The translations under genes and the position numbers were made by a program. The notes beneath the pieces were generated by a model that saw only the letters and a list, made by a program, of their open reading frames with translations, made no database searches and was not told the origin of the DNA. Positions 1-7,542 of a stretch of DNA of 64,000 nt are shown piece by piece. The DNA lies in NCBI RefSeq assembly GCF_036336025.1, contig NZ_JAYKKE010000002.1:175364-239363 (forward strand). The letters are read 5' to 3'. Source of the DNA: Stomatohabitans albus. Its GTDB lineage: Bacteria; Actinomycetota; Nitriliruptoria; Euzebyales; Euzebyaceae. The stretch's first letter is position 1. Every line of letters starts with the position of its first letter.

Positions 1-872
1 AACACCACGCCAATATGGTGCCGTGGCAGCTTGTTGCGCAAGTAGCGGGTTTTGAGATTGTCTACTTGCCATTCACCGAAGATGGTCTGATTGACCAACA
101 AGCCTTTGATGAGGTGCTTGCTACCGGTCGGGTTAAGGGATTAACAATTACAGGGTTATCCAATGTGTTAGGTACGGTCGTCCCTGTCGCTGAAATGGGC
201 CGTAAACTCAAATCAGTCAACCCGGACGCGAAGCTCATCGTTGATGGTGCCCAGATGGTGCCTCACCTGCCGGTGGATATGGCTCAGCTTGGTGCTGACG
301 CCTTGGCGATTGCAGGACACAAGCTCTATGGCCCGTTTGGTATTGGCATCTTGTGTGCTGATCCGGCATGGTTGGATGAATTGCCGCCCTTTCTCGGTGG
401 TGGTGACATGATTTTGGATGTGCGTTTGGAAGGCAGCACATTCAATGAGGTGCCACTGAAGTTTGAAGCTGGTACACCACCTGTCGCTGAAGTCATTGGT
501 ATGGCGGCAGCCGTGCGATTCGTGCAAGGGATTGGGATGGATGCCATTGCCGAGCATGATGCAATGATCACCACCTATTGTCTTGACGTCTTAAGTAAGT
601 TGGAGGGGGTCACGATTCATGGCTCCCTCGATACGGCACAACATCGCGGGGTGGTGAGCTTTGCCCTTGATGGCATTCACCCCCATGACGTTGGTACGGT
701 CATTGACCGTGAAGGGGTTGCGGTACGTGTCGGCCACCATTGTGCTAAACCACTTGTGCGTGAACTTGGTGTTGCTGCAACTACCCGTGCCTCATTTGGG
801 ATGTACACCACGACAGAAGATATTGATCGATTAGCCGAAGCGATTCGCGCTACCCAAGCGTTCTTCGCCTAA
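1..872 (+). CDS. sufS: Cysteine desulfurase SufS, C-terminal part (5' end outside window)
   Basis: PLP-dependent enzyme that takes sulfur from cysteine for Fe-S cluster assembly. The reading frame is open from base 3 and begins inside the family motif HHANMVPWQ, so the N-terminal part lies upstream of the window. The PLP lysine is in AIAGHKLYGPFG (codon 321-323). The persulfide cysteine is in RVGHHCAKP (codon 741-743). The typical TTRASFGMY arginine motif follows near the end. sufU starts 18 bases downstream, as in SufBCDSU operons of Gram-positive bacteria; sufB, sufC and sufD are probably upstream but not visible. The class II (SufS) assignment is firm from the motifs and the sufU neighbour. 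Confidence 0.95.
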   Translation, partial: HHANMVPWQLVAQVAGFEIVYLPFTEDGLIDQQAFDEVLATGRVKGLTITGLSNVLGTVVPVAEMGRKLKSVNPDAKLIVDGAQMVPHLPVDMAQLGADALAIAGHKLYGPFGIGILCADPAWLDELPPFLGGGDMILDVRLEGSTFNEVPLKFEAGTPPVAEVIGMAAAVRFVQGIGMDAIAEHDAMITTYCLDVLSKLEGVTIHGSLDTAQHRGVVSFALDGIHPHDVGTVIDREGVAVRVGHHCAKPLVRELGVAATTRASFGMYTTTEDIDRLAEAIRATQAFFA

Positions 873-890
873 TGGCAGAGGTAGGACAAT

Positions 891-1352
891 ATGGCTTTAG
901 AAGACTTGTACCAAGAGCTCATCTTGGACCATTACAAGCAACCCCGTGGGCGGGGCGAACCTGAGCATTTCGATGTGCATGTTCATCACGCAAACCCATT
1001 GTGCGGTGATGAATTGGACCTCTGGTTGGGTGTTGAGGATGGGAAGTTAAAGATCCTTGGCTTTGATGGTGATGGCTGTTCGATTTCGATGGCGAGTGCC
1101 TCAACGATGACACAGGCCAATACTGGCCGTGATATGGAAGACAGCCTTGACGTCGTTGAGGCCTTTCGTGAAATGATGCACGGTGAGCCGATCCGTCGGG
1201 AAGATGACCTGGGTGATGGCGTCGCCTTTTCAGGAGTAGCTAAGTTTCCAGTTCGGGTGAAATGCGCGTTATTGGGGTGGATGGCACTTCGAGATGCCAT
1301 TACCACCTATCAAGCTGGACGAACAACAAATAGCGTGACCATTGACGAGTAG
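891..1352 (+). CDS. sufU: SufU, zinc-dependent sulfurtransferase partner of SufS
   Basis: A 153-residue SufU/IscU-fold protein. The four expected zinc ligands are present: C38 and D40 in NPLCGD, C63 in DGDGCSIS and C125 in VKCALLGW. The insert between the second and third cysteines that separates SufU from IscU is also present. In Bacillus, SufU takes persulfide sulfur from SufS; the same role is inferred here. It lies between sufS and a sufT-like gene in one operon, with short gaps of 14 to 18 bases. Confidence 0.95.
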   Translation: MALEDLYQELILDHYKQPRGRGEPEHFDVHVHHANPLCGDELDLWLGVEDGKLKILGFDGDGCSISMASASTMTQANTGRDMEDSLDVVEAFREMMHGEPIRREDDLGDGVAFSGVAKFPVRVKCALLGWMALRDAITTYQAGRTTNSVTIDE

Positions 1353-1366
1353 GAATTGAGGACAAG

Positions 1367-1801
1367 ATGAGTGAAGGCTGGCCGCTAGAAACCGATCCCC
1401 AAGAGCTAGAGGGGAGTGCCGACGATCTTCGAGAACAGGCTCAACAAGTCAGTCCCGCATTTGCCGGTGTTGAAACCGATGCCGACGGTGTAGCCACGGT
1501 TGGCGCCTGTTTTGAAGCTTTAAAGGCTGTCATCGATCCAGAGATTGGCATCAATATTGTTGACCTCGGGCTGGTCTATGACATTGTTATCACTGATGGC
1601 TTTGCCAATGTCACGATGACCTTAACCAGCATTGGCTGCCCATTGAGTGAGCTACTCCATCAGCAAGTCGTCCTTGTCTTGACCCAGTTGCCAGGGATCC
1701 ATGGCGCTGATGTTGAGTTCACCTTTACACCGCCCTGGTCTACGGCGATGCTGAGTGAAGAAGCCCGCCTTGACCTCCGTGCGATGGGGATGAATGTCTA
1801 G
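1367..1801 (+). CDS. sufT: SufT-like MIP18-family (DUF59) Fe-S assembly factor
   Basis: A 144-residue protein. The first 45 residues are an acidic, poorly conserved extension; the rest is a MIP18/DUF59 domain. Visible family motifs are DPEIGINIVDLGLVYDI (residues 58-73), TSIGCPLSELL with the conserved C91, and FTPPWS near residue 120. Proteins of this family help mature or traffic Fe-S clusters, and in actinobacteria the gene commonly closes the suf operon. Its last eight bases overlap the start of the next gene, which suggests translational coupling. Confidence 0.88.
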   Translation: MSEGWPLETDPQELEGSADDLREQAQQVSPAFAGVETDADGVATVGACFEALKAVIDPEIGINIVDLGLVYDIVITDGFANVTMTLTSIGCPLSELLHQQVVLVLTQLPGIHGADVEFTFTPPWSTAMLSEEARLDLRAMGMNV

Positions 1802-2930
1802 GCAACCGCTCGTTGACCCGATCCCGATCGACCCACAAACAGTAGCGACCTATCACCGTCAGCTATTGGTGCCACAAATTGGGCGAGACGGCCAGGCGCG
1901 TTTAGCCAATGCCAAGGTGCTCTTGGTTGGGTGTGGGGGGCTTGGCAGCCCGGTCGCCCTGTATTTGGCTGGTGCTGGTATTGGCACCATCGGGCTCGTT
2001 GATGAAGATGTGGTGAGTCCCTCTAATTTGCACCGTCAGGTTGTCCATACCTATCACGATGTGGGCCAACTCAAAACAGCGAGTGCGAAAGCGGCCATTT
2101 TGGCGCGTAACCCGAATGCAACGGTCAATGAACATACGGTTCGTCTTGATGCGTCAAATGCCGTTGATCTTATGCGTGACTATGACCTCATTGTTGACGG
2201 ATCAGACAATTTAGCGACCCGCTATGTGGTGAGTGACGCTGCGGAATTATTACGCAAACCAGTTGTCTATGGGTCCGTTATCCGAATGGAAGGTCAAGTC
2301 AGTGTGTTTTGGGCTGGACAGGGCCCTACCTACCGAGATTTGGTCCCCAACCCGCCCTCGCCAGGGGCAATACCGGCGTGCAGTGATGCGGGTGTGCTCG
2401 GGCCGGTTTGTGCTCAAGTTGGATCGATCATGGCGACGGAGGCTATCAAACTGATCTGTGGGGTAGGGGAGAGCCTGCTTGGTCGTTTGATACTCATAGA
2501 TGCACTACGGCAGGATACAAAAACGATTAACGTTCCGGTATTGCCTGATCGCCAACCCGTTACCAGCGTGGAGGATATTACCTTGGCTTGCGAATCTACG
2601 AACGAATCGTCCATTCCCCAAATTCGTCCCACCGAATTGAACCAGCGCCTACTCAGTACAACGCCACCCGTATTACTTGATGTTCGTGGTGAAGATGAAC
2701 GCGAGATTGCCGTCATTGCGGGAAGCACCCATATCCCACTCCAGGAGCTTGCCAGTCGCCTGGATGAGTTAGATAAGGATGCTGAGATTGTTACCCAGTG
2801 CAAGGGTGGGGGGCGCAGTATGCAAGCGGCACAGATACTGGTCGATGCTGGCTTTACCAAGGTGAGCAATCTCGACGGTGGGATATTGGCATGGGCCGAC
2901 CAGGTTGACCCTACAATGCTGAGGTATTAA
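1794..2930 (+). CDS. moeZ: MoeZ/MoeB-like adenylyltransferase with C-terminal rhodanese domain
   Basis: A 378-residue two-domain protein. Residues 1-250 form an E1-like ThiF/MoeB adenylyltransferase with the nucleotide loop VGCGGLGSPVALYLAGAG (45-62), the LHRQ motif (79-82) and C196 in IPACSDAGVLG. Residues 280-378 form a rhodanese domain with the active-site loop QCKGGGRS (C336). Such proteins adenylate the GlyGly tail of MoaD/ThiS/CysO-type carriers and then thiocarboxylate them. No CxxC zinc pairs like those of E. coli MoeB are seen. Overlap with the sufT-like gene links sulfur mobilisation for Fe-S clusters to sulfur-carrier loading. The exact carrier cannot be told from this window. Confidence 0.88.
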   Translation: MSRQPLVDPIPIDPQTVATYHRQLLVPQIGRDGQARLANAKVLLVGCGGLGSPVALYLAGAGIGTIGLVDEDVVSPSNLHRQVVHTYHDVGQLKTASAKAAILARNPNATVNEHTVRLDASNAVDLMRDYDLIVDGSDNLATRYVVSDAAELLRKPVVYGSVIRMEGQVSVFWAGQGPTYRDLVPNPPSPGAIPACSDAGVLGPVCAQVGSIMATEAIKLICGVGESLLGRLILIDALRQDTKTINVPVLPDRQPVTSVEDITLACESTNESSIPQIRPTELNQRLLSTTPPVLLDVRGEDEREIAVIAGSTHIPLQELASRLDELDKDAEIVTQCKGGGRSMQAAQILVDAGFTKVSNLDGGILAWADQVDPTMLRY

Positions 2931-2955
2931 TACCTGGCGACCACGAAGGACTGTT

Positions 2956-3909
2956 ATGCCCATTTTGACCCTCATTCCACACTTCTCTGAGCGGCCTTGG
3001 GGTGGATCGGCATTAACGGCCTACGGTGCTCCTTCTGGCGTCCCTATTGGTGAGGCTTGGGTCGTTGCTGCCCACCCCAATGGCGTGTCTGTTGTTGAGT
3101 CGGCTACTGGTATTGGCCAAGAGACGATCGGGTTAGGCCTGGATCAGGTATGGGAAAACCATCGGCACGTATTTGGTGATCTACCCGGCGAACGTTTCCC
3201 CTTATTGACCAAGATCATTGATGCCAATGATTGGCTGAGTTTGCAATTACACCCCAATGATGCCCAAGCTCCAGCCGGAGACCTGGGTAAGGCTGAATGC
3301 TGGTATGTGATTGGAGCTGAACCAGGTGCTCAGCTTGTGCACGGCATTACCGAATCTGATCTTGAAGCCGCCAAAATCCGCATTCTGCAGAGTGATTTTG
3401 ACGGTTTCTTTGTCTATCACGATGTACATGTCGGTGACTTTTTTGATGTACCAACCGGGCTCGTGCACGGGATCGGTCCGGGTATTCAGATTCTTGAAAC
3501 CCAGCAGAATAGTGACACCACCTACCGGCTCTATGACTGGGATCGACCGGGCCTTGACGGGCAATTGCGTCCACTGCATCTTCAAGAGTCTGCTGATTGT
3601 GTACGAACCGATGTGCCTCACGGTACAACGACACCAACGGTGAGCACCCAAGACGGGTTTGAACGACGTCACTACGTCACTAATGCCCATTTTGGTGTTG
3701 ATGTATGGCACGTGAGTGGTGAAACCACCGTTGAACGCCCGCACCCTCAACTCATTATTGTGAGTGTTGTCTCTGGCAGCATCACCATTGATGACGGTGA
3801 TGGTCCGGTCTCTCTTGTAGTCGGGCAAAGCGCGGTCATTGGAGCACACCCCGAGCCACTTCACCTAGACGGCGCCGGAGAGGTCGTGGTGAGCTGGCCA
3901 GTCCAATAA
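2956..3909 (+). CDS. manA: Mannose-6-phosphate isomerase, class I (short form)
   Basis: A 317-residue cupin-type phosphomannose isomerase interconverting mannose-6-P and fructose-6-P. Zinc-site motifs are QLHPND (97-102), KAECWYV with E114, and GLVHGIG with H171; the RLYDWDR motif follows at about 191. Length fits the short Bacillus-type class I enzymes. It starts 25 bases after moeZ. Just downstream is the sialic-acid cluster, whose ManNAc-6-P branch feeds the same hexose-phosphate pool, but manA is probably a general sugar gene and not part of that regulon. Confidence 0.9.
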   Translation: MPILTLIPHFSERPWGGSALTAYGAPSGVPIGEAWVVAAHPNGVSVVESATGIGQETIGLGLDQVWENHRHVFGDLPGERFPLLTKIIDANDWLSLQLHPNDAQAPAGDLGKAECWYVIGAEPGAQLVHGITESDLEAAKIRILQSDFDGFFVYHDVHVGDFFDVPTGLVHGIGPGIQILETQQNSDTTYRLYDWDRPGLDGQLRPLHLQESADCVRTDVPHGTTTPTVSTQDGFERRHYVTNAHFGVDVWHVSGETTVERPHPQLIIVSVVSGSITIDDGDGPVSLVVGQSAVIGAHPEPLHLDGAGEVVVSWPVQ

Positions 3910-3966
3910 ACGTCTAATTACCGTTGATGATTGTGAACGGATAGAGGCCCTCTACAGGGTGTATGA

Positions 3967-3977
3967 GTCAGACATCT
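3967..3977. promoter_or_regulatory. Possible third GntR site (half match)
   Basis: The 9-mer GTCAGACAT here repeats the core of the operator at 4754-4764. It lies between the 3' ends of manA and the GntR gene, where a promoter is not expected, so it may be fortuitous. Confidence 0.25.
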
Positions 3978-3989
3978 CTGCATGGGTGA

Positions 3990-4691
3990 TTATGATTCCG
4001 CTGCTTCTAGTGCGGTCATGAGCGGTTCGTAGTGGGCAACGACACTTTGGCGCCACGCATCTACATCACCTGATTCAGCAGCAAACAACATATCGCCATG
4101 TGCACGAGCAGTTGGCACCAAATTCCTTGGCAGGTGTAGCCCAAGCTCAGGAAGTACTCCGGTATGAATATCCCAGAATGCCCCAACGAGTTGCGTCATT
4201 AAGGGATTCCCAACTTTAGAAATAATCTCGGTATGAAATGCCCGATCCTCTTCTGGAAAGGTCAACCCTTTTTCTGCACGTACCTCCATGGCATGAACAA
4301 GTTCCCATAATGCGGGGTTGCTGGAGTCTTTAAGCGAGGAGACAATCCGTTCTGACTCGGCAATATCAAGCCCTTGGCGGACTTTCACAATGTCTCGCAA
4401 TGTGCCAATCGAATTTTTATTCTTTACAACTCCACGAAATACAACAAGTTGGACCATCGGATCTAAGGTCATCGGTCCAACAAAGGTGCCTTTTCCGTGA
4501 TGCACCTCAGTGATTTCTAGTGTTGCCAGCGCCCGCATCGCCTCACGGATTGATGAACGAGAGGCCCCTAAGAGTTCACAAAGCTCCGTTTCAGTCGGTA
4601 AAATATCACCGGGTTGGAGTCCATTCGTAATGATGTGATTCTTAATCCCATCCATGACCAGGTCGCGGCGCGACTTAGGTGCGACATTCAT
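3990..4691 (-). CDS. GntR/FadR-family transcriptional regulator, probable NanR
   Basis: A 233-residue regulator. Residues about 10-75 are a GntR winged helix (TETELCELLGASRSSIREAM), and the all-helical remainder looks like a FadR-type effector domain. An upstream TTG at 4703 is in frame, but a GGAGG Shine-Dalgarno lies just after it and serves the ATG at 4691, so the shorter start is chosen. It is transcribed away from the transporter and catabolic genes for sialic acid, with a palindromic site between the two starts, as expected for a local repressor. The effector would be sialic acid or a breakdown product by context only. Confidence 0.85.
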   Translation of the reverse strand: MNVAPKSRRDLVMDGIKNHIITNGLQPGDILPTETELCELLGASRSSIREAMRALATLEITEVHHGKGTFVGPMTLDPMVQLVVFRGVVKNKNSIGTLRDIVKVRQGLDIAESERIVSSLKDSSNPALWELVHAMEVRAEKGLTFPEEDRAFHTEIISKVGNPLMTQLVGAFWDIHTGVLPELGLHLPRNLVPTARAHGDMLFAAESGDVDAWRQSVVAHYEPLMTALEAAES

Positions 4692-4747
4692 GGTTCCCTC
4701 CAAAAAATCTTGTGCTCCGATTGGCGCGTTACAAACAAATACTGTAA

Positions 4748-4764
4748 CGTCTGATGTCAGACAT
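4748..4764. promoter_or_regulatory. GntR/FadR-type operator between regulator and transporter
   Basis: ATGTC-A-GACAT (4754-4764) is a perfect 5+1+5 dyad and fits the TnGTnnnACnA pattern known for FadR-type regulators. The overlapping GTCTGA-TG-TCAGAC dyad (4749-4762) is also perfect. The site sits in the 111-base gap between the divergent gntR and binding-protein genes. Confidence 0.6.
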
Positions 4765-4802
4765 TCCCAATCGAGGGGATGATGAAACTGAGAGAGGAAT
4801 AT

Positions 4803-6434
4803 ATGGCTTTCAATTTGCTTCGTAGCGAACAGAATAAGCCTCGCGCGATTGCACTTATGGCTGCAATGATGCTTGGCCTTGCGGCTTGCAGTGGTGGCGC
4901 AACCAGCACTGGAAGCGAAGGTGCGGCATCTGAGGGCAGCGAGATGGCCTCAGAAGGCACGACTGAATCCGCTGAAGCCACCAAGGGTGGCGAGATCCGT
5001 GCCGCTTCTGCCTACGACCTATCTGGTTCCATCGACCCAGCTACCACTTCTGCTGCCGTTACCTTGGCAGGTAACTGGCATGTGATGGAAGGCCTGGTTG
5101 AACTCGACCGCGTAACCGGCGAACCCTACGCTGCGTTAGCTAAGGAACTTCCCAAGGTTGACGGCAATACGTTTGAGGTAGACCTCCGTGAAGGTGCAAA
5201 GTTCAGTGACGGTACTGACGTAAAGGCTGATGACGTGGTGTTCTCCTACAACCGCGTCCTTGAGAACAAAGAGGGCTTTTACGACGACTTCATCTCCTTC
5301 ATTGAAAAGGTAGAGCCCGTCGACGATGACACGATCAAGTTCACGATGAGCAGCCCCTTTAGCTTGATTGACGAACGCTTGAGTGTGGTCAAGATCGTGC
5401 CTAAGGCACTTGTTGAAAAAGACGCAGAAGCCTATGGTCAGCTTCCCGTTGGCTCCGGTCCCTGGAAGTATGTTTCAGCGACCCCGAATGACAAGATTGT
5501 CTACGCCCCCAACGAGAACTACAACGGACCAAAGCCGGCGAGTGCGGAAACGATGACCTGGGATCTTCTTTCAGACCCAGCTGCGCGCGTAACCGCATTG
5601 TTGGATGAAACGGTTTCCGCAATCGAAAACGTTCCAGCCAACGATAAGGAAAGTATTGAAAATCAGGGCTTTAAGGTCGAAAGTGTTGATAGCTTCGGCT
5701 TGGCGTTCTTGATGTTCAATACCAAGAAGGCGCCATGGGACAAGGTTGAAGCACGTCAAGCGCTGTTTTATGCCTTGGACATCCCTACCTTGATTGATGA
5801 TTACCTTGGTGGCGATGCCAACCCGGTAAAGAGCTTCTTGAACGAAAAGCACCCCAACTTCCACGAAGCAAAGAACGTCTACACCTATGACGTCAACAAA
5901 GCTAAGGAACTGTTGTCACAAGCTGGTGTCCAAGAAGGCCAAGAAGTCACCCTTCGTATTGCAGATAGCTGGATCAAGCCGATGGCACCAGCCATTCAGC
6001 AGCAGCTTGAAGCGGTAGGACTCAAGGTCAATTTGAAAGAAATGCCTTCCAAGGCGTTGTACCCAGAGATTGACTCCGGTGACAATGACATCGTAATTGC
6101 CCCCGGTGACCCGTCCGTATTCGGTTCTGACCCGGACTTGTTAATGCGTTGGTGGTACGGCAAGAACGTCTGGAGTGAAACCCGCTATGCCTGGGCTGAT
6201 AATCCTGAATTCGAGAAGCTCCAGGGCCTCTTGGATGAAGCCGCCAAGTTGGAAGGCGATGCCCAACAGCAGAAGTGGAACGAAGCCTTTGACTTGTTGA
6301 GCGAACAGGTTCCGTTGTACCCGATTATGCACCGCAAGGTTCCCACGGCCTACAACGAAAATGTGTTGCAGAACTTCAAGCCCGTGAGCACCACCGGCTT
6401 AAGCTTCATTGACGTAAGCGTCAAGCAGCAGTAA
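4803..6434 (+). CDS. ABC transporter substrate-binding lipoprotein, family 5 (probable sialic-acid binding)
   Basis: A 543-residue family-5 (peptide/nickel/oligosaccharide) binding protein. The N-terminus has a lipoprotein signal with lipobox LAAC (C29), followed by an acidic Ser/Glu-rich linker. Two earlier in-frame ATG codons at 4779 and 4782 lack a properly spaced Shine-Dalgarno, while AGAGAGGA precedes the ATG at 4803. It heads an operon of transporter genes followed by nanA, a ROK kinase and nanE. This resembles the Sat and SiaEFGI sialic-acid transporters of Haemophilus ducreyi and Corynebacterium glutamicum, from memory. The ligand is inferred from these neighbours; a peptide ligand remains possible. 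Confidence 0.88.
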   Translation: MAFNLLRSEQNKPRAIALMAAMMLGLAACSGGATSTGSEGAASEGSEMASEGTTESAEATKGGEIRAASAYDLSGSIDPATTSAAVTLAGNWHVMEGLVELDRVTGEPYAALAKELPKVDGNTFEVDLREGAKFSDGTDVKADDVVFSYNRVLENKEGFYDDFISFIEKVEPVDDDTIKFTMSSPFSLIDERLSVVKIVPKALVEKDAEAYGQLPVGSGPWKYVSATPNDKIVYAPNENYNGPKPASAETMTWDLLSDPAARVTALLDETVSAIENVPANDKESIENQGFKVESVDSFGLAFLMFNTKKAPWDKVEARQALFYALDIPTLIDDYLGGDANPVKSFLNEKHPNFHEAKNVYTYDVNKAKELLSQAGVQEGQEVTLRIADSWIKPMAPAIQQQLEAVGLKVNLKEMPSKALYPEIDSGDNDIVIAPGDPSVFGSDPDLLMRWWYGKNVWSETRYAWADNPEFEKLQGLLDEAAKLEGDAQQQKWNEAFDLLSEQVPLYPIMHRKVPTAYNENVLQNFKPVSTTGLSFIDVSVKQQ

Positions 6435-6461
6435 GCAATCTGAGGAGTCTCAGCGAAGAAC

Positions 6462-6494
6462 AGCCGACGTAGGTAGAGCTGCGTCGGCTTTCTT
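6462..6494 (+). terminator. Hairpin with T-rich tail after the binding-protein gene
   Basis: AGCCGACG (6462-6469) pairs with CGTCGGCT (6482-6489) and is followed by TTCTTCTT. It probably ends or attenuates most transcripts after the binding-protein gene, giving more binding protein than permease. Confidence 0.6.
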
Positions 6495-6510
6495 CTTCCA
6501 CGAAGTTAGA

Positions 6511-6526
6511 CGTCTGATGTCTGATT
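6511..6526. promoter_or_regulatory. Second GntR-like site before the permease gene
   Basis: It shares CGTCTGATGTC with the operator at 4748, and TTAGACGTCTGA just left of it is itself a near-perfect dyad. It lies between the hairpin at 6462 and the permease start at 6580, so the permease genes may have their own regulated promoter. Confidence 0.45.
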
Positions 6527-6579
6527 ACGTGCTAGGTTAGGCTCCACTCAATCTCGAAACGCGCACTCATAAGGGAACT

Positions 6580-7539
6580 ATGGCTAACTTATTGAAACTT
6601 CTTGCGCGGCGTCTGGCGGTCCTGCCATTGATGATTCTCGGCATTACGTTGCTGGTATTCATCATTTTGGCACAAGTCAATCCAGACATTGCCGCGACAG
6701 GCGCCTTAGGTGAAGGTGCATCTATTACCGCACGCCAAGAATGGATCCAAGCGAATGGGTATAACGATCCGCTTTGGACTCGATTCTTTAGTTACATCGC
6801 CGGTCTCCTCCATGGAGATATGGGTGTGTACGGCGGTCAGCAACTATCCGTAGCTGATCGGGTTGCCAGTGCCTTCCCCGTTACCCTGCAATTAACCTTT
6901 TTAGGTCTCATTGTTGCGGTGACCGGCGCACTCATCCTCGGTGTGGTTGCCGCTATTTATCGTGACCGTATGCCTGACCAAGTGATTCGTGTCATCAGTA
7001 TTCTGTGTTTGGCCACCCCATCCTTCTGGCTTGCAGTGCTGATGATTCAGCTCTTTACATTGAAGCTGGGATGGCTTCCTGGTTCGGGCAAATTGCCGGC
7101 CTTCTCTGCCGACCCGGTCGGCTATTTCAAACGTATGGCGTTACCCGCCCTCGCCCTCGGAGTACCAGTGATGGGGCAGCTCACCCGTGTGGTTCGTACC
7201 TCAATGGTTGAAGAACTTGACCGTGGCTACGTTCAAACGGCATTAGCTGCGGGTATTCCCTATCCCATTGTGATTGCGCGTAATGTCCTGCGGAATGCGC
7301 TCATTACCCCAGTAACTGTTCTCGGGCTACGGGTTGGGTACCTCATGGGTGGAGCAGTCGTTATTGAAATTATCTTTAACCTGCCCGGTATGGGTCGCGC
7401 CATTTTGGAAGGTGTGACATCGAATTATCCCTACCTTGTTCAAGGCGTAACACTCGTTGTTGCCTTGGCCTTCGTGGTCATCAACATCGTCGTGGACCTG
7501 CTCTATGTCCTCATCAACCCCCGAATTCGGAGTGTCTAA
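6580..7539 (+). CDS. ABC transporter permease, DppB/OppB type
   Basis: A 319-residue inner-membrane permease with an N-terminal membrane anchor, a periplasmic stretch and about five further hydrophobic segments. The cytoplasmic EAA-type loop (EELDRGYVQTALAAGIPY) is visible near residues 210-227. It pairs with the permease half of the next gene, three bases downstream, and serves the family-5 binding protein upstream. Substrate is inferred to be sialic acid from the nan genes that follow. Confidence 0.88.
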   Translation: MANLLKLLARRLAVLPLMILGITLLVFIILAQVNPDIAATGALGEGASITARQEWIQANGYNDPLWTRFFSYIAGLLHGDMGVYGGQQLSVADRVASAFPVTLQLTFLGLIVAVTGALILGVVAAIYRDRMPDQVIRVISILCLATPSFWLAVLMIQLFTLKLGWLPGSGKLPAFSADPVGYFKRMALPALALGVPVMGQLTRVVRTSMVEELDRGYVQTALAAGIPYPIVIARNVLRNALITPVTVLGLRVGYLMGGAVVIEIIFNLPGMGRAILEGVTSNYPYLVQGVTLVVALAFVVINIVVDLLYVLINPRIRSV

Positions 7540-7542
7540 GTC

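Noticed and set aside
3942..3954. TAGAGG-C-CCTCTA dyad after manA
   Set aside because: A one-base gap cannot form a hairpin loop and no partner protein is evident, so it is probably chance.
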